Source: an uncultured bacterium (GTDB lineage Bacteria > Bacillota > Clostridia > Lachnospirales > Lachnospiraceae). Taken from it: a stretch of DNA of 32,152 nucleotides. Each line of letters begins with the position of its first letter. The stretch's first letter is position 1. Position numbers and translations under genes: made by a program. Of this stretch, positions 1 through 7,026 are shown piece after piece. The DNA is taken from positions 1 to 32,152 of the forward strand of contig CANDBT010000047.1 in the NCBI GenBank assembly GCA_947383005.1, in the 5' to 3' direction. The notes below the pieces were generated by a model that saw nothing but the letters and a program-made list of their open reading frames with translations, searched no databases and was not told where the DNA came from.

Positions 1-53
1 TAAGGCGTGGGTCTGCAACACCCTGATCACCAGTTCAAATCTGGTTGTCGCCT
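1..53 (+). tRNA. tRNA-Cys (GCA), 5' part cut off by the window edge
   Basis: The window opens inside a tRNA. The anticodon loop CTGCAAC (12-18) carries anticodon GCA; a T-arm with loop TTCAAAT is closed by ACCAG/CTGGT; the 3' acceptor strand TGTCGCC ends at 52, followed by discriminator T at 53, which is the expected discriminator base for tRNA-Cys. CCA is not encoded. The missing 5' end should read GGCGACA. Bases and loop are seen directly; amino-acid identity follows from the anticodon. Confidence 0.9.
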
Positions 54-64
54 CTCATTGAGAG

Positions 65-114
65 CCTCAGAAACCTTATTAAATTAAGGATTCTGGGGTT
101 TTTCTTTGCTTTTT
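65..114 (+). terminator. Rho-independent terminator of the tRNA-Cys transcript
   Basis: A 14-bp stem with one mismatch (CCTCAGAAACCTTA at 65-78 against TAAGGATTCTGGGG at 85-98) is followed by a T-rich tail at 99-114. It starts 11 bases after the tRNA 3' end. Confidence 0.85.
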
Positions 115-116
115 GG

Positions 117-131
117 TAACAGTTCAGACGG
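117..131 (+). repeat. Half copy of dispersed palindrome family 1 (TAACAGTTCAGACGG)
   Basis: The 15 bases match the terminal sequence of the element at 31342-31495 exactly and the arms of the copies at 4661, 9119 and 14733. Only one arm is present here. It directly follows the tRNA-Cys terminator. Confidence 0.6.
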
Positions 132-251
132 TCTTTGAAAAAATATGTTGAATTTTTTGGGTTTATATCTGTCTTCGCTGTGGATAACCGCCCCAAGACT
201 AGTATATCGTTGCATTAATTTTGAAGTAATAGTGCTTGATATTTGCGTCAG

Positions 252-308
252 TGCAAGGCAAAAGAAGGGGACGATGCCACCGCATCGCCTCCCCTCTTCC
301 GCCTTGCA
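252..308. other. Long imperfect palindrome in a gene-free stretch
   Basis: The left arm (252-275, TGCAAGGC...CGATG) pairs with the right arm (283-307, CATCG...GCCTTGCA) around a loop of about 7 bases, with a few internal mismatches. There is no T-run after it, so it is not an obvious terminator. The rest of 132-369 shows no convincing gene; a 67-codon open frame at 145-348 runs through the palindrome, has no ribosome binding site and resembles nothing. Confidence 0.5.
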
Positions 309-369
309 GGCTGAAAATTTATCCTGCGCGAAACATATGGCTAATTAGTGCGAGTCATACTAGTTAGAG

Positions 370-414
370 AAGAAAAAGAAGTACCTTGGGCGGACTAGGG
401 TACTTCTTTTTCTT
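370..414. terminator. Bidirectional-type terminator hairpin
   Basis: A perfect 16-bp stem (370-385 with 399-414) has a 13-base loop. The outer part is A-rich on the left and T-rich on the right, so both strands could terminate. On the reverse strand it lies directly after the stop codon of the broken gene end at 413-598, which it probably served. Confidence 0.75.
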
Positions 415-598
415 AATGATAGAGATAGCCAATCCTTCCAGTATTCAAATTATAACCTGAAAGAAAATCAGCCGGGATTTTCCAGTACCGTCCCCCGTTC
501 AGTTTTGTGGCAGGAAGACATTTGTTCGTGATTATGGGTAAATCAAGCAGAACAAAAGGATGTTCTGCTATAGCTACTTTTAATTTGCTGAATTCCGA
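413..598 (-). pseudogene. 3' end fragment of an unidentified gene
   Basis: Reading the reverse strand, a frame of about 60 codons without a start runs to a TAA at 413-415. It ends in a protein-like sequence (NGGRYWKIPADFLSGYN, then LNTGRIGYLYH) and is followed at once by the 370-414 terminator, which is how an authentic gene end looks. The frame is closed upstream by a stop near 600, exactly where the transposase remnant of the other strand begins. I infer that the gene was cut by insertion or deletion. I do not recognise the family. Confidence 0.4.
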
Positions 599-603
599 AC
601 ATT

Positions 604-1090
604 AAGGCATCATATGTCCAGATAGTGGTAGAGAATTATTTCATTGTCCACAGTTATGTGAGCAACGACCGGACGGATTACAACACGCTGATTCCTGTTT
701 TGAAAAAGCATCAGGAAGCATTCAGGGATATCCTGGAGGCAGTTAGCGCTGACAGCGGCTACTCAGTGAAAAAAACCTGATCTATCGAAGGAAAATGGAA
801 TCAGCAGCTATATAAAGCTACAGGACCACGAGAAACGGAAGACCCACGCGTACAAAGAAGATATCGAAAAGCAGGGAACAGGATGGATATACCTAGACAC
901 GCTCGATCCAGACGGAAGGACACTTTGGGGACATAAAAGGAGACGAGGGACTTCCGGAGATTCCATCATCGGTCAGCAGAAAAAGTATATAAAGAGTTTA
1001 TGCTGTACGCAATCAGCTGGAACATCATGAAATACCATCGATTTCTACATCAGGAAATCGAAAAATATGAAGGAAAAAAGGGGCATAAAT
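604..1090 (+). pseudogene. Decayed IS1182-like DDE transposase, C-terminal half
   Basis: Pieces of one transposase can be read in shifting frames. The first, at 616-780, reads VQIVVENYFIVHSYVSND, later EAVSADSGY, and ends in a stop. A second, from about 805, reads ISSYIKLQDHEKRKTHAYKE. A third, from about 990, reads EFMLYAISWNIMKYHRFLHQ. These match the second half of IS1182-type transposases as I know them: the VQIxVE..FIV stretch, the ADSGY catalytic region and the C-terminal helix with WN. The N-terminal half, an intact frame and clear terminal repeats are all missing, so this is a dead remnant. The family name rests on memory of the motifs, not on a search. Confidence 0.7.
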
Positions 1091-1151
1091 CGTTATTTCC
1101 TGACAGCCCCTTTGCTTGGGAATTTTCAATTAATGTGTGGATTTTGGGCAC

Positions 1152-2414
1152 TTATAAGTTCTTTATCTCATATGTTTCAAATTGCCGGTTTGGCCCGCCA
1201 CATATAGGGCAGCGTTCGGGAGCAGATTCGCCGAACATTACATGACCGCATATGGGACAGACAAAGATGACATTTTCATTGAATTTGTCCATATTGACAG
1301 CTTTTGTCAGAAGGGATGCATGTTTCTCTTCTGCTATTGAAGCGTTGATATAAGCTTGTTGGGCAAGGGGGTATTGGTGCCGTTCAGCGTAATCTGCTAA
1401 CATTTTGTATAGATGTTCATGCTCAAATTCCTCGCCAGGAATATAAGTGCCTACGGCTTCCTTAAAAGGAACTGGGTGGTCAAGAACGGAATAAAAATTA
1501 CGTGCATGATAGTATTCAGAGGCGGCAAGGGCGCGGAAAAGATTAGCAATTTTTTCAAAACCCCTTCGGTTTGCCCTGTCGGCAAACATTAAATATTTAA
1601 AATGAGCCATTAATTCGCCTTGTACGGTTTCTGACAGTTTTTGTTTTAAAACAGCGTCCTTTCGTTCACGACTATAGCAATCGTCGGAAAGATCGGATAT
1701 CTGGTATTTTAACAGGCCGTTTTCCTCATAGAAATGGACAACATGGTGTTCAATATCACAAGCCCGAATATCCTTTGACACGTCTTCTATCATAGCCCCG
1801 CCACCGCCGGTACAAATCAGGGGAATACCATCTACTTCGTCAATAAACCGTGAGTGGACATGGCCACAGAGCAAATATTTTACTTTTTCTTTCCAAGGTC
1901 TGTATGCTGTTTGTAAACGAGAAAATTCTTCTTCCGAAACACAGTTTAAAATAAAATGGTTTGGGACGGGAATATGGAAAGCAATGATTACCTGCTTTAC
2001 ATCTTCACGGGAAAGGATTTCGGACAAAAGGGAAAGCCCTTCGTCGTCAAAAATACGAAAAGCATTGTCCAATATAATTAAAGAAAAATTGTCTGTCAGC
2101 AAGACGTAATTTTTATGGCCAAAGTATTCCTCATAGGCACCTGTATCGTGATTGCCTCTAAGACAGTAAACATCATTTTGGGCTAAGACTTCGGTCAGTT
2201 CTTGGATTAATTGATAATGATGTTTAGTTCCTATGGGAACCAAGTCGCCTGCGATCAGAGTAATATCGTCTTTGCCGGTTTCCTCCAAAGCACCGGCATA
2301 TATTTTCATATTGTAAGTGCCTAATCCTTCACAGCCAGGATCGCCAATTACACCCAAAGAATGTACATGGGGCAGATAGGTGATTTGTTCAGATACTTTT
2401 TTAATTTTTTCCAT
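1152..2414 (-). CDS. Metallophosphoesterase-rubrerythrin-rubredoxin fusion protein
   Basis: This 420-residue protein has three parts. Residues about 15-215 are a calcineurin-like metallophosphoesterase: GDPG near 24, GDL at 56, GNHD at 87-90, FHIP near 146 and GHVHS near 185. Motif I has D25 but lacks the usual DxH histidine. Residues about 255-375 are a rubrerythrin-type ferritin-like di-iron domain, with ETVQGE, ASEYYHARNFY, GEEFEHE and IAEEKHASLL supplying the Glu/His ligands. The last 35 residues are a rubredoxin-like knuckle pair (CPICGH ... CPICGG). Rubrerythrins reduce peroxide in anaerobes; the phosphoesterase substrate is unknown. I chose the ATG at 2414 because GGAG lies six bases before it; longer frames to 2492 begin with a poor, basic/tryptophan-rich leader. 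No signal peptide is visible, so it is probably cytoplasmic. It lies downstream of, and on the same strand as, an HTH regulator. Confidence 0.85.
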   Translation of the reverse strand: MEKIKKVSEQITYLPHVHSLGVIGDPGCEGLGTYNMKIYAGALEETGKDDITLIAGDLVPIGTKHHYQLIQELTEVLAQNDVYCLRGNHDTGAYEEYFGHKNYVLLTDNFSLIILDNAFRIFDDEGLSLLSEILSREDVKQVIIAFHIPVPNHFILNCVSEEEFSRLQTAYRPWKEKVKYLLCGHVHSRFIDEVDGIPLICTGGGGAMIEDVSKDIRACDIEHHVVHFYEENGLLKYQISDLSDDCYSRERKDAVLKQKLSETVQGELMAHFKYLMFADRANRRGFEKIANLFRALAASEYYHARNFYSVLDHPVPFKEAVGTYIPGEEFEHEHLYKMLADYAERHQYPLAQQAYINASIAEEKHASLLTKAVNMDKFNENVIFVCPICGHVMFGESAPERCPICGGPNRQFETYEIKNL

Positions 2415-2511
2415 TGTTTTCTCCATTTTTAAAATTTTATGTAATAGTTTTGGCAAGACATTTTTTTGCCATTTCCACCAGACAAAAAGCATTGGATGAA
2501 CAGTTACAATT

Positions 2512-2538
2512 TTATAATAAAATGACGATAAATGTCAT
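2512..2538 (-). promoter_or_regulatory. Possible promoter/operator of the fusion gene
   Basis: In the gap between the regulator stop and the fusion start lie an AT-rich TTATAAT-like stretch (from 2512) and a dyad ATGAC-7-GTCAT (2522-2538). A PerR- or Fur-type site would make sense for a rubrerythrin gene, but the match to the PerR box is only good in one half. This is an inference from position and symmetry. Confidence 0.25.
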
Positions 2539-2543
2539 CATTT

Positions 2544-2972
2544 TTATTCTAACAATTCTTTTTCCATGTCAAAAAGAATGTCGTTGGTTTTTAAGACGGA
2601 TACGTGATGGTGAATGGAATGAATAATCACGCAGTCCCGAATATTTCTGGGATGAAGCTGCTCCGCGTGGCCTAAACGTAGAAGGCGTTGGGTTTCAGGG
2701 AGAGTAATGCCCATGGCCAGGCAAATGGCGAGAAGCTTGCTGCGGGAGGGATTGTTTTTCTTTCCCTCAAAGATTTGATAAGCATATGTTTTATCCAAAA
2801 GGGAATTACGGACGACCATGGCTTTGTTTAGTGCATACAGAGATAAAAGCCGTTCCAGTTCGTCGTGAAGGGTTGTGTTTTCAAATTCTTCTGAATTGTC
2901 TGCAAAAAATGAGTCAAGATGTTTTTCTTGTTCAATCAGTTTTAAAAGTTTATCTGTGCTCTTTTTACTCAT
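2544..2972 (-). CDS. XRE-like helix-turn-helix protein, kinase-associated type
   Basis: The 142-residue protein starts at ATG 2972, chosen for an AAGGAG seven bases upstream; a longer frame adds only a cysteine-rich leader read from a repeat. Residues about 37-95 form an HTH of the type NKAMVVRNSLLDKTYAYQIF ... NPSRSKLLAICLAMG, where the second helix recognises DNA. The tail (LPETQRLLRLGHAEQLHPRN, then RDCVIIHSIHHHVSV) resembles a compact family that, from my knowledge of Lachnospiraceae, is often encoded near membrane Ser/Thr kinases; one such kinase is at 7027-8082. A GGTACC dyad repeat sits 28 bases before the start and may be part of its control region. The target is unknown. Confidence 0.75.
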   Translation of the reverse strand: MSKKSTDKLLKLIEQEKHLDSFFADNSEEFENTTLHDELERLLSLYALNKAMVVRNSLLDKTYAYQIFEGKKNNPSRSKLLAICLAMGITLPETQRLLRLGHAEQLHPRNIRDCVIIHSIHHHVSVLKTNDILFDMEKELLE

Positions 2973-2999
2973 GGGATGTCTCCTTGGAATAATCGTTAC

Positions 3000-3058
3000 G
3001 TTCACAGGTACCCTGTGAACGCAACAGCATATGCTCATTTACAATTGCCTTCGGCAAT
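3000..3058 (+). repeat. GGTACC dyad repeat, copy A
   Basis: A near-perfect palindrome of 21 bases centred on GGTACC (GTTCACAGG to CCTGTGAAC) is followed by GCATATGC and ATTTACAATTGCC. The whole block recurs inverted at 3265-3320 and, diverged, at 25951-26000. It lies just upstream of the reverse-strand HTH gene start. Confidence 0.75.
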
Positions 3059-3096
3059 GGGATATATGCATTGCCAGCATAATCGTATTTGCCTAT

Positions 3097-3120
3097 GGCT
3101 AATCAGCGGAGTGATTAGCC
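3097..3120. other. Short hairpin inside the inverted-repeat unit
   Basis: GGCTAATCA (3097-3105) and TGATTAGCC (3112-3120) form a perfect 9-bp stem with a six-base loop. No T-run follows. It lies inside the 3000-3320 unit bounded by copies A and B, and I see no gene in that unit. Confidence 0.5.
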
Positions 3121-3264
3121 ATGATGTAAACAGTAACAAATAATCTAATCGTATCATAATGGCCAGAAGGAGAAATTGCAATATGTTGCGGGAATATTTT
3201 AAAATTAGTTATTGCCTACACTCCGTTTCGACCGGTTTTTAATAAGCGCCACTGGCACTTAGAA

Positions 3265-3320
3265 GCCGCAGGCAATTGTAAATGGGCATATGCAGTTATA
3301 CTCACAGGGTACCGGTGAAC
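3265..3320 (-). repeat. GGTACC dyad repeat, copy B (inverted relative to A)
   Basis: The reverse complement matches copy A over about 55 bases, including the GGTACC dyad, GCATATG, CATTTACAATTGCC and GCGGC. Together A and B bound a 321-bp gene-free unit (3000-3320). From 3321 to 3523 I see nothing definite. Confidence 0.75.
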
Positions 3321-3523
3321 AGTAATTGGTGAATTGCCACAGTTTGGGAATGAACAGAATTTACGATAATGGAAGACTGGGAATAAGGAGCTATTTATCA
3401 TGATTTACCTTTGTGGTGATTATGCTGCCAGCATACCTATGGACAAAGGAAAAATGATATAATGGGACAGAAAGTAAATAATAAAGGGAAACAGAAAAAC
3501 GGGAAAGAAACAGCCATGATGAT

Positions 3524-3859
3524 TTAAAGGCGGTCGGCTACGTCAGCTAGTGCCTGGATTGTCCGGATATATTTTTCATATTGAGCGGAGCCAAATTTTT
3601 TGGCTTCGGAGATGGTATGAAGCAATATTTCATCTGTCTCGGGTAAATCATCACTTAAAAGGTAATCGGCACTGATGGAGAAAGCCTTACATATAGAAAC
3701 AAAGGTTTCCAAAGACATGATTTTTACTCCTCTTTCGATATTGCTGTAAAAAGAGGGGGATATGCCGCAACGTTCTGCTGCCGCTTCCTGAGAGATGCCT
3801 AATTCTTCCCGGAACCTTTTGATTTTTTTCCCGATTTCGTAATAGTCTAATTTATCCAA
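3524..3859 (-). CDS. XRE-family transcriptional regulator
   Basis: A 111-residue protein with an N-terminal lambda-repressor-like HTH at residues about 8-65 (IGKKIKRFREELGISQEAAA, then CGISPSFYSNIERG). The C-terminal half is a short helical tail, probably for dimerisation. The start is TTG at 3857-3859, with a GAGGGGG ribosome site about ten bases upstream; no ATG fits. It is a single-gene unit transcribed away from the membrane-protein gene at 4084. The ligand and targets cannot be told from sequence. Confidence 0.85.
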   Translation of the reverse strand: MDKLDYYEIGKKIKRFREELGISQEAAAERCGISPSFYSNIERGVKIMSLETFVSICKAFSISADYLLSDDLPETDEILLHTISEAKKFGSAQYEKYIRTIQALADVADRL

Positions 3860-4083
3860 GGGTATATCGCCCCCTCACATAGTTTTTAATCTATTTTATA
3901 AGTATGTGCGAGGGATGAAAATATTCTATAAGAATATTTATTTTCCAAAAGAATTTATACTGAGAATATAACAGGGATATTTGCCGCATTTACATGGCTA
4001 TGATGGCTTTGGGAACTGTATTGGAAAATTAAAAGGATAATTTTGTTTCGCTAATAAAAAGCAAAAGACATGGGAGGAAGGCA

Positions 4084-4605
4084 ATGAATAAGGAAGAAGC
4101 AATAAAACTGGCATCGCCAGCCCCGCTCAATGACGGGGGCAAAAAACTTAGCCTGTTCTATTTGATTGGGTTGGCCGGCGCAATACTTGGTTTAAGACAA
4201 GGTTGTGGGGGCATGATGGTTTTGGGGATGGTTGGTCTTTGGATTGGTTATGTCATAAAAAGTTTTATTTTGGAAAATAGGCTTTATCGTCTGAGACGAT
4301 TGAGGTTCCATGTGGATTCCCGCCTGTCTACTGATGAATTGATTGGAAGGCTGATTCCTGTCCTCACGCCCTTGGGCATGGTGATTGAGAAAAATGGAGC
4401 GGGTAACCCTATGATTACTTATCAGGGGCTGATGTACGATGTTGATTATGCGGATGATACCTCTTTTACTTTGTATTGGAGGAAATCTGTGCTGAAAGCG
4501 ATATGTGGGTTTAAACGGTTAGGGGCAAATTACCGCAAGGCAGTCGTTGCCATGGGAATTATTGCTTACCATATCCAGCAGGCGAGTATGAACTTTGTGG
4601 GATAA
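4084..4605 (+). CDS. Small membrane protein of unknown function
   Basis: The 173-residue product has a GGGAGGAAGG ribosome site right before its ATG. Two hydrophobic segments (about 22-38 and 43-60, rich in Gly) suggest a membrane hairpin near the N-terminus. The rest is a soluble, basic and mixed alpha/beta-looking region (LRFHVDSRLSTDELIGRLIP, then YDVDYADDTSFTLYW). A final hydrophobic stretch (YRKAVVAMGIIAYHIQQ) may be amphipathic. I do not recognise the family. It precedes secreted and kinase genes on the same strand, but a 230-bp gap with a repeat separates it from the next one. Confidence 0.7.
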   Translation: MNKEEAIKLASPAPLNDGGKKLSLFYLIGLAGAILGLRQGCGGMMVLGMVGLWIGYVIKSFILENRLYRLRRLRFHVDSRLSTDELIGRLIPVLTPLGMVIEKNGAGNPMITYQGLMYDVDYADDTSFTLYWRKSVLKAICGFKRLGANYRKAVVAMGIIAYHIQQASMNFVG

Positions 4606-4660
4606 AAGATAAAAGGATAAGCTTGGAAGATATTGGGATAATTTGTAAGGGCGTATTTCG

Positions 4661-4705
4661 TTGTAACAGTTCAGGTGGGCAAGAAAATGCCCTATCCGAA
4701 CGGTT
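4661..4705 (+). repeat. Palindrome family 1, copy
   Basis: TTGTAACAGTTCAGGTGGGC is followed by AAGAAAA and a diverged right arm, TGCCCTATCCGAACGGTT. GGGCA/TGCCC forms the inner stem and the outer arms pair imperfectly. It matches the copies at 9119, 14733 and 31342. The 4606-4833 gap otherwise holds no gene. Confidence 0.7.
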
Positions 4706-4833
4706 GCATTTGGCTGAGTACGTCCTTGTCTTATATTCCATAAGAATAGATATTGACTAAAAGAATTTATTATAATATAATTAGTACACAATAAAGATAT
4801 TTGAAAGAAAATTTAGAAAAAAAGGAGAAAAAA

Positions 4834-5490
4834 ATGAAGGGGAATAAATGGAAAAAAACGGCATTGCTAATGGCATTGGCAGGAAGCTGTATGATGGTGA
4901 ATCCCGCATATGCGGCAGGGTGGAAGCAGGATCAAAAAGGTTATTGGTATGAGAATGAAAATGGCAGTTATTGGAGGGACGGATGGCAATGGATTAATAA
5001 TAGATGTTATTATTTTAATGAGGAAGGGTATTGCCTGCTGGATACAGTCACTCCAGATGGATATCAGGTTGATGCAACTGGGGCGTGGGTTGAAAATGGA
5101 ATTGTGAAAGAACAGGAGCCGGCATCATCTGCCCAAAACTTAGAAGGGCTTTATGGATGGCATAACGAGTATGGAGATGCACTTCTAAATATCAAAAAGC
5201 AGGGGGATGGTTATTACGTCGAGGGGAATACGGTACAAGGGCAGAGCTATCATACAGGCGACATAACAGGAAATATGGTAATGATAAGCGATACTGCAGG
5301 GCGTTTGGATTTCGGGAATTATAAGGTGACACTGATTTGGGCGGCTTCAGATCATATTATTGTGGAGGAAGATGGGTATCCGGATGGTTCATCATACCTG
5401 GAAGGCGGTTCTGTCAGTTTAGGATGGAATGTTGGCTTTAGCGGTGATTACTATTATGAGGGGCCGCCAGAGGAGTGGGAGGCATATTAA
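4834..5490 (+). CDS. Secreted choline-binding-like (cell-wall-binding repeat) protein
   Basis: The 218-residue product starts at ATG 4834 behind AAAGGAG; an upstream TTG start has no such site. Residues 1-28 are a signal peptide (MKGNKWKKTALLMALAGSC, then cleavage near NPAYA-AG). Residues about 30-95 hold aromatic/glycine wall-binding repeats (GWKQDQKGYWYENENGSYWR, GWQWINNRCYYFNEEGY), the type used by choline-binding proteins to hold teichoic acids. The remaining 120 residues form a beta-rich domain with no motif I recognise (LEGLYGWHNEYGDALLNIKK). It is followed after 16 bases by the YARHG gene, so the two are probably co-transcribed. Confidence 0.8.
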   Translation: MKGNKWKKTALLMALAGSCMMVNPAYAAGWKQDQKGYWYENENGSYWRDGWQWINNRCYYFNEEGYCLLDTVTPDGYQVDATGAWVENGIVKEQEPASSAQNLEGLYGWHNEYGDALLNIKKQGDGYYVEGNTVQGQSYHTGDITGNMVMISDTAGRLDFGNYKVTLIWAASDHIIVEEDGYPDGSSYLEGGSVSLGWNVGFSGDYYYEGPPEEWEAY

Positions 5491-5506
5491 AAAGGGGGGA
5501 TAAATA

Positions 5507-6529
5507 GTGCAGAGAAGGTATAGAGCCATATGCATAGCAGGATTAACTTTGGTGATAGCAATTCAATTTTCCATTTCCGTTTTTGCATTTACATGGCCAT
5601 GGAGCCGTAAGAAGACAAAGCCGGCAGAGACTACGGCCCAGACAACAACCCAGGCAGTATCGAAAGCGGCTGAGAAAACGGAAAATAAAGGGAAATCACA
5701 AATTGATATCGTTAATTATCTTGGTGCTATCAATAATGTGAAATTTGAACTGTCGGAAGAACAGGAGAATTATATTAACAGTAATATCCGGTTGTTTCCA
5801 GCGGGTGAAAAAGACAAAGTTATGCTAGAAAAAAGGATTAATTATAGCCTGGATTATAAACATATGAAAAAAAGCCCGCAGAAATATATGGGAAAATTTG
5901 CGTATATTGAGGATTTAGAAGTAGTGCAAATTTGGGAAGATCCTATGGTGAATCCTAAGATGTATGATTATGCTACGAGAATTAATGCTGTTGACGGGGA
6001 GGGAAATTGTTATTATATTTTTTATATAGGAAAGTCGTTGGATGTGGTGGAAGATTCCAGGATTTGTGTAACGGCAATGCCAATTGATAATGGTAGTTAT
6101 ACGGCTGCAGTAGACAGCAACAGGACAGTCTTAACCTTGGTTATGCTTGCTTCTGAAGTGAAAGATACAACAGATGACCAGGAATATATATCTGATCCGG
6201 CAGGCGCGGCTAAAGCAGATGGTTATTTTTATTCTGAAAGGGGAGCGGATAATTGGGAATCAGAATTTGTATTCCCCTACAGTGACATAGATTTTATTCC
6301 TGATAATGAATTAAGGGCGGCAACCGATGAACAGCTGCGCATTGGAAAAAATGAAATTTATGCAAGCCATGGAAGAATGTTTACCAGCCAGGATCTGCAG
6401 CAATATTTTAATTCCTGTTCATGGTACAAGCCATCAATAGCACCGGAGAATTTTGATGAAAGTGTATTTAATGATTGTGAAAAGGATAATATAAGGCGTA
6501 TTCAGGCGGAGATTGACAGAAGAAAATAA
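5507..6529 (+). CDS. Secreted or membrane-anchored YARHG-domain protein
   Basis: A 340-residue protein begins at GTG 5507, six bases after a strong AAGGGGGGA site. Residues 1-28 are a hydrophobic signal or anchor (ICIAGLTLVIAIQFSISVFA), followed by a Thr/Ala/Lys-rich linker (about 35-65). The middle (70-240) is an unassigned beta-rich region. The last 85 residues are a YARHG domain: FIPDNELRAATDEQLRIGKN, the signature variant YASHGRMF, then QQYFNSCSWY and NIRRIQAEI. YARHG domains are thought to be extracellular and their role is unsettled. The gene lies between a wall-binding protein and a membrane Ser/Thr kinase, suggesting an envelope-sensing context; that is inference. Confidence 0.85.
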   Translation: MQRRYRAICIAGLTLVIAIQFSISVFAFTWPWSRKKTKPAETTAQTTTQAVSKAAEKTENKGKSQIDIVNYLGAINNVKFELSEEQENYINSNIRLFPAGEKDKVMLEKRINYSLDYKHMKKSPQKYMGKFAYIEDLEVVQIWEDPMVNPKMYDYATRINAVDGEGNCYYIFYIGKSLDVVEDSRICVTAMPIDNGSYTAAVDSNRTVLTLVMLASEVKDTTDDQEYISDPAGAAKADGYFYSERGADNWESEFVFPYSDIDFIPDNELRAATDEQLRIGKNEIYASHGRMFTSQDLQQYFNSCSWYKPSIAPENFDESVFNDCEKDNIRRIQAEIDRRK

Positions 6530-6558
6530 GGATTTCAATGCTAAACGGCTAATTCATT

Positions 6559-6593
6559 AATGCAGGTGTGTTTTTGCATGCCTGCATTTTTAT
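6559..6593 (+). terminator. Terminator after the YARHG gene
   Basis: AATGCAGG (6559-6566) pairs with CCTGCATT (6581-6588), followed by a short T tract, 30 bases after the stop codon. Confidence 0.6.
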
Positions 6594-7026
6594 GCACCTA
6601 TGTGCGGCATCCAAAAGAAGATGCCAGCCAAAGCTGGCAGGCGTCTGTGAGGAGGGTAGGGGAAGTAACCTCTCCGCTCCCGTCTGCCTTATCAGGAAAC
6701 AAATTTTCAGCTATGCAAAGGCCGACACACAAAACCGTTGCACAAAACACAAAAATATCTTGAACATATATCTGGCTATAGATATAATAGAATAACAAAA
6801 AATATAGGACAGGCGTAAAAAAGGAAAATGAGTATAAAGATGCCAGATATAAAGTGCAGTAGTAAGGGAACAACCGAGGAAATATATGGAGAATAGCAGG
6901 ATGCACAAAGCAGGATAAGGAAATATGCCGTTTCGCGGCTGTGGCTGGCGCAATACCCATGGCAGATTTTATCAGCCGTGGGTATAAAATTAAAGGAAAA
7001 TAGATAGTCAAAACAGGGAGACGGGG
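6594..7026. other. Gene-free gap with two hairpins
   Basis: GCCAGC-CAAA-GCTGGC (6623-6638) is a tight hairpin, followed by a longer imperfect palindrome (about 6639-6693, AGGC... to ...GCCTT). Several overlapping reverse-strand open frames exist, but they have no ribosome site, read as low-complexity hydrophobic sequence and overlap the kinase gene, so I do not call them. The last 20 bases hold the kinase ribosome site. Confidence 0.4.

Noticed and set aside
145-348. 67-codon forward open frame
   Set aside because: No ribosome site, crosses a long palindrome and resembles no protein family.
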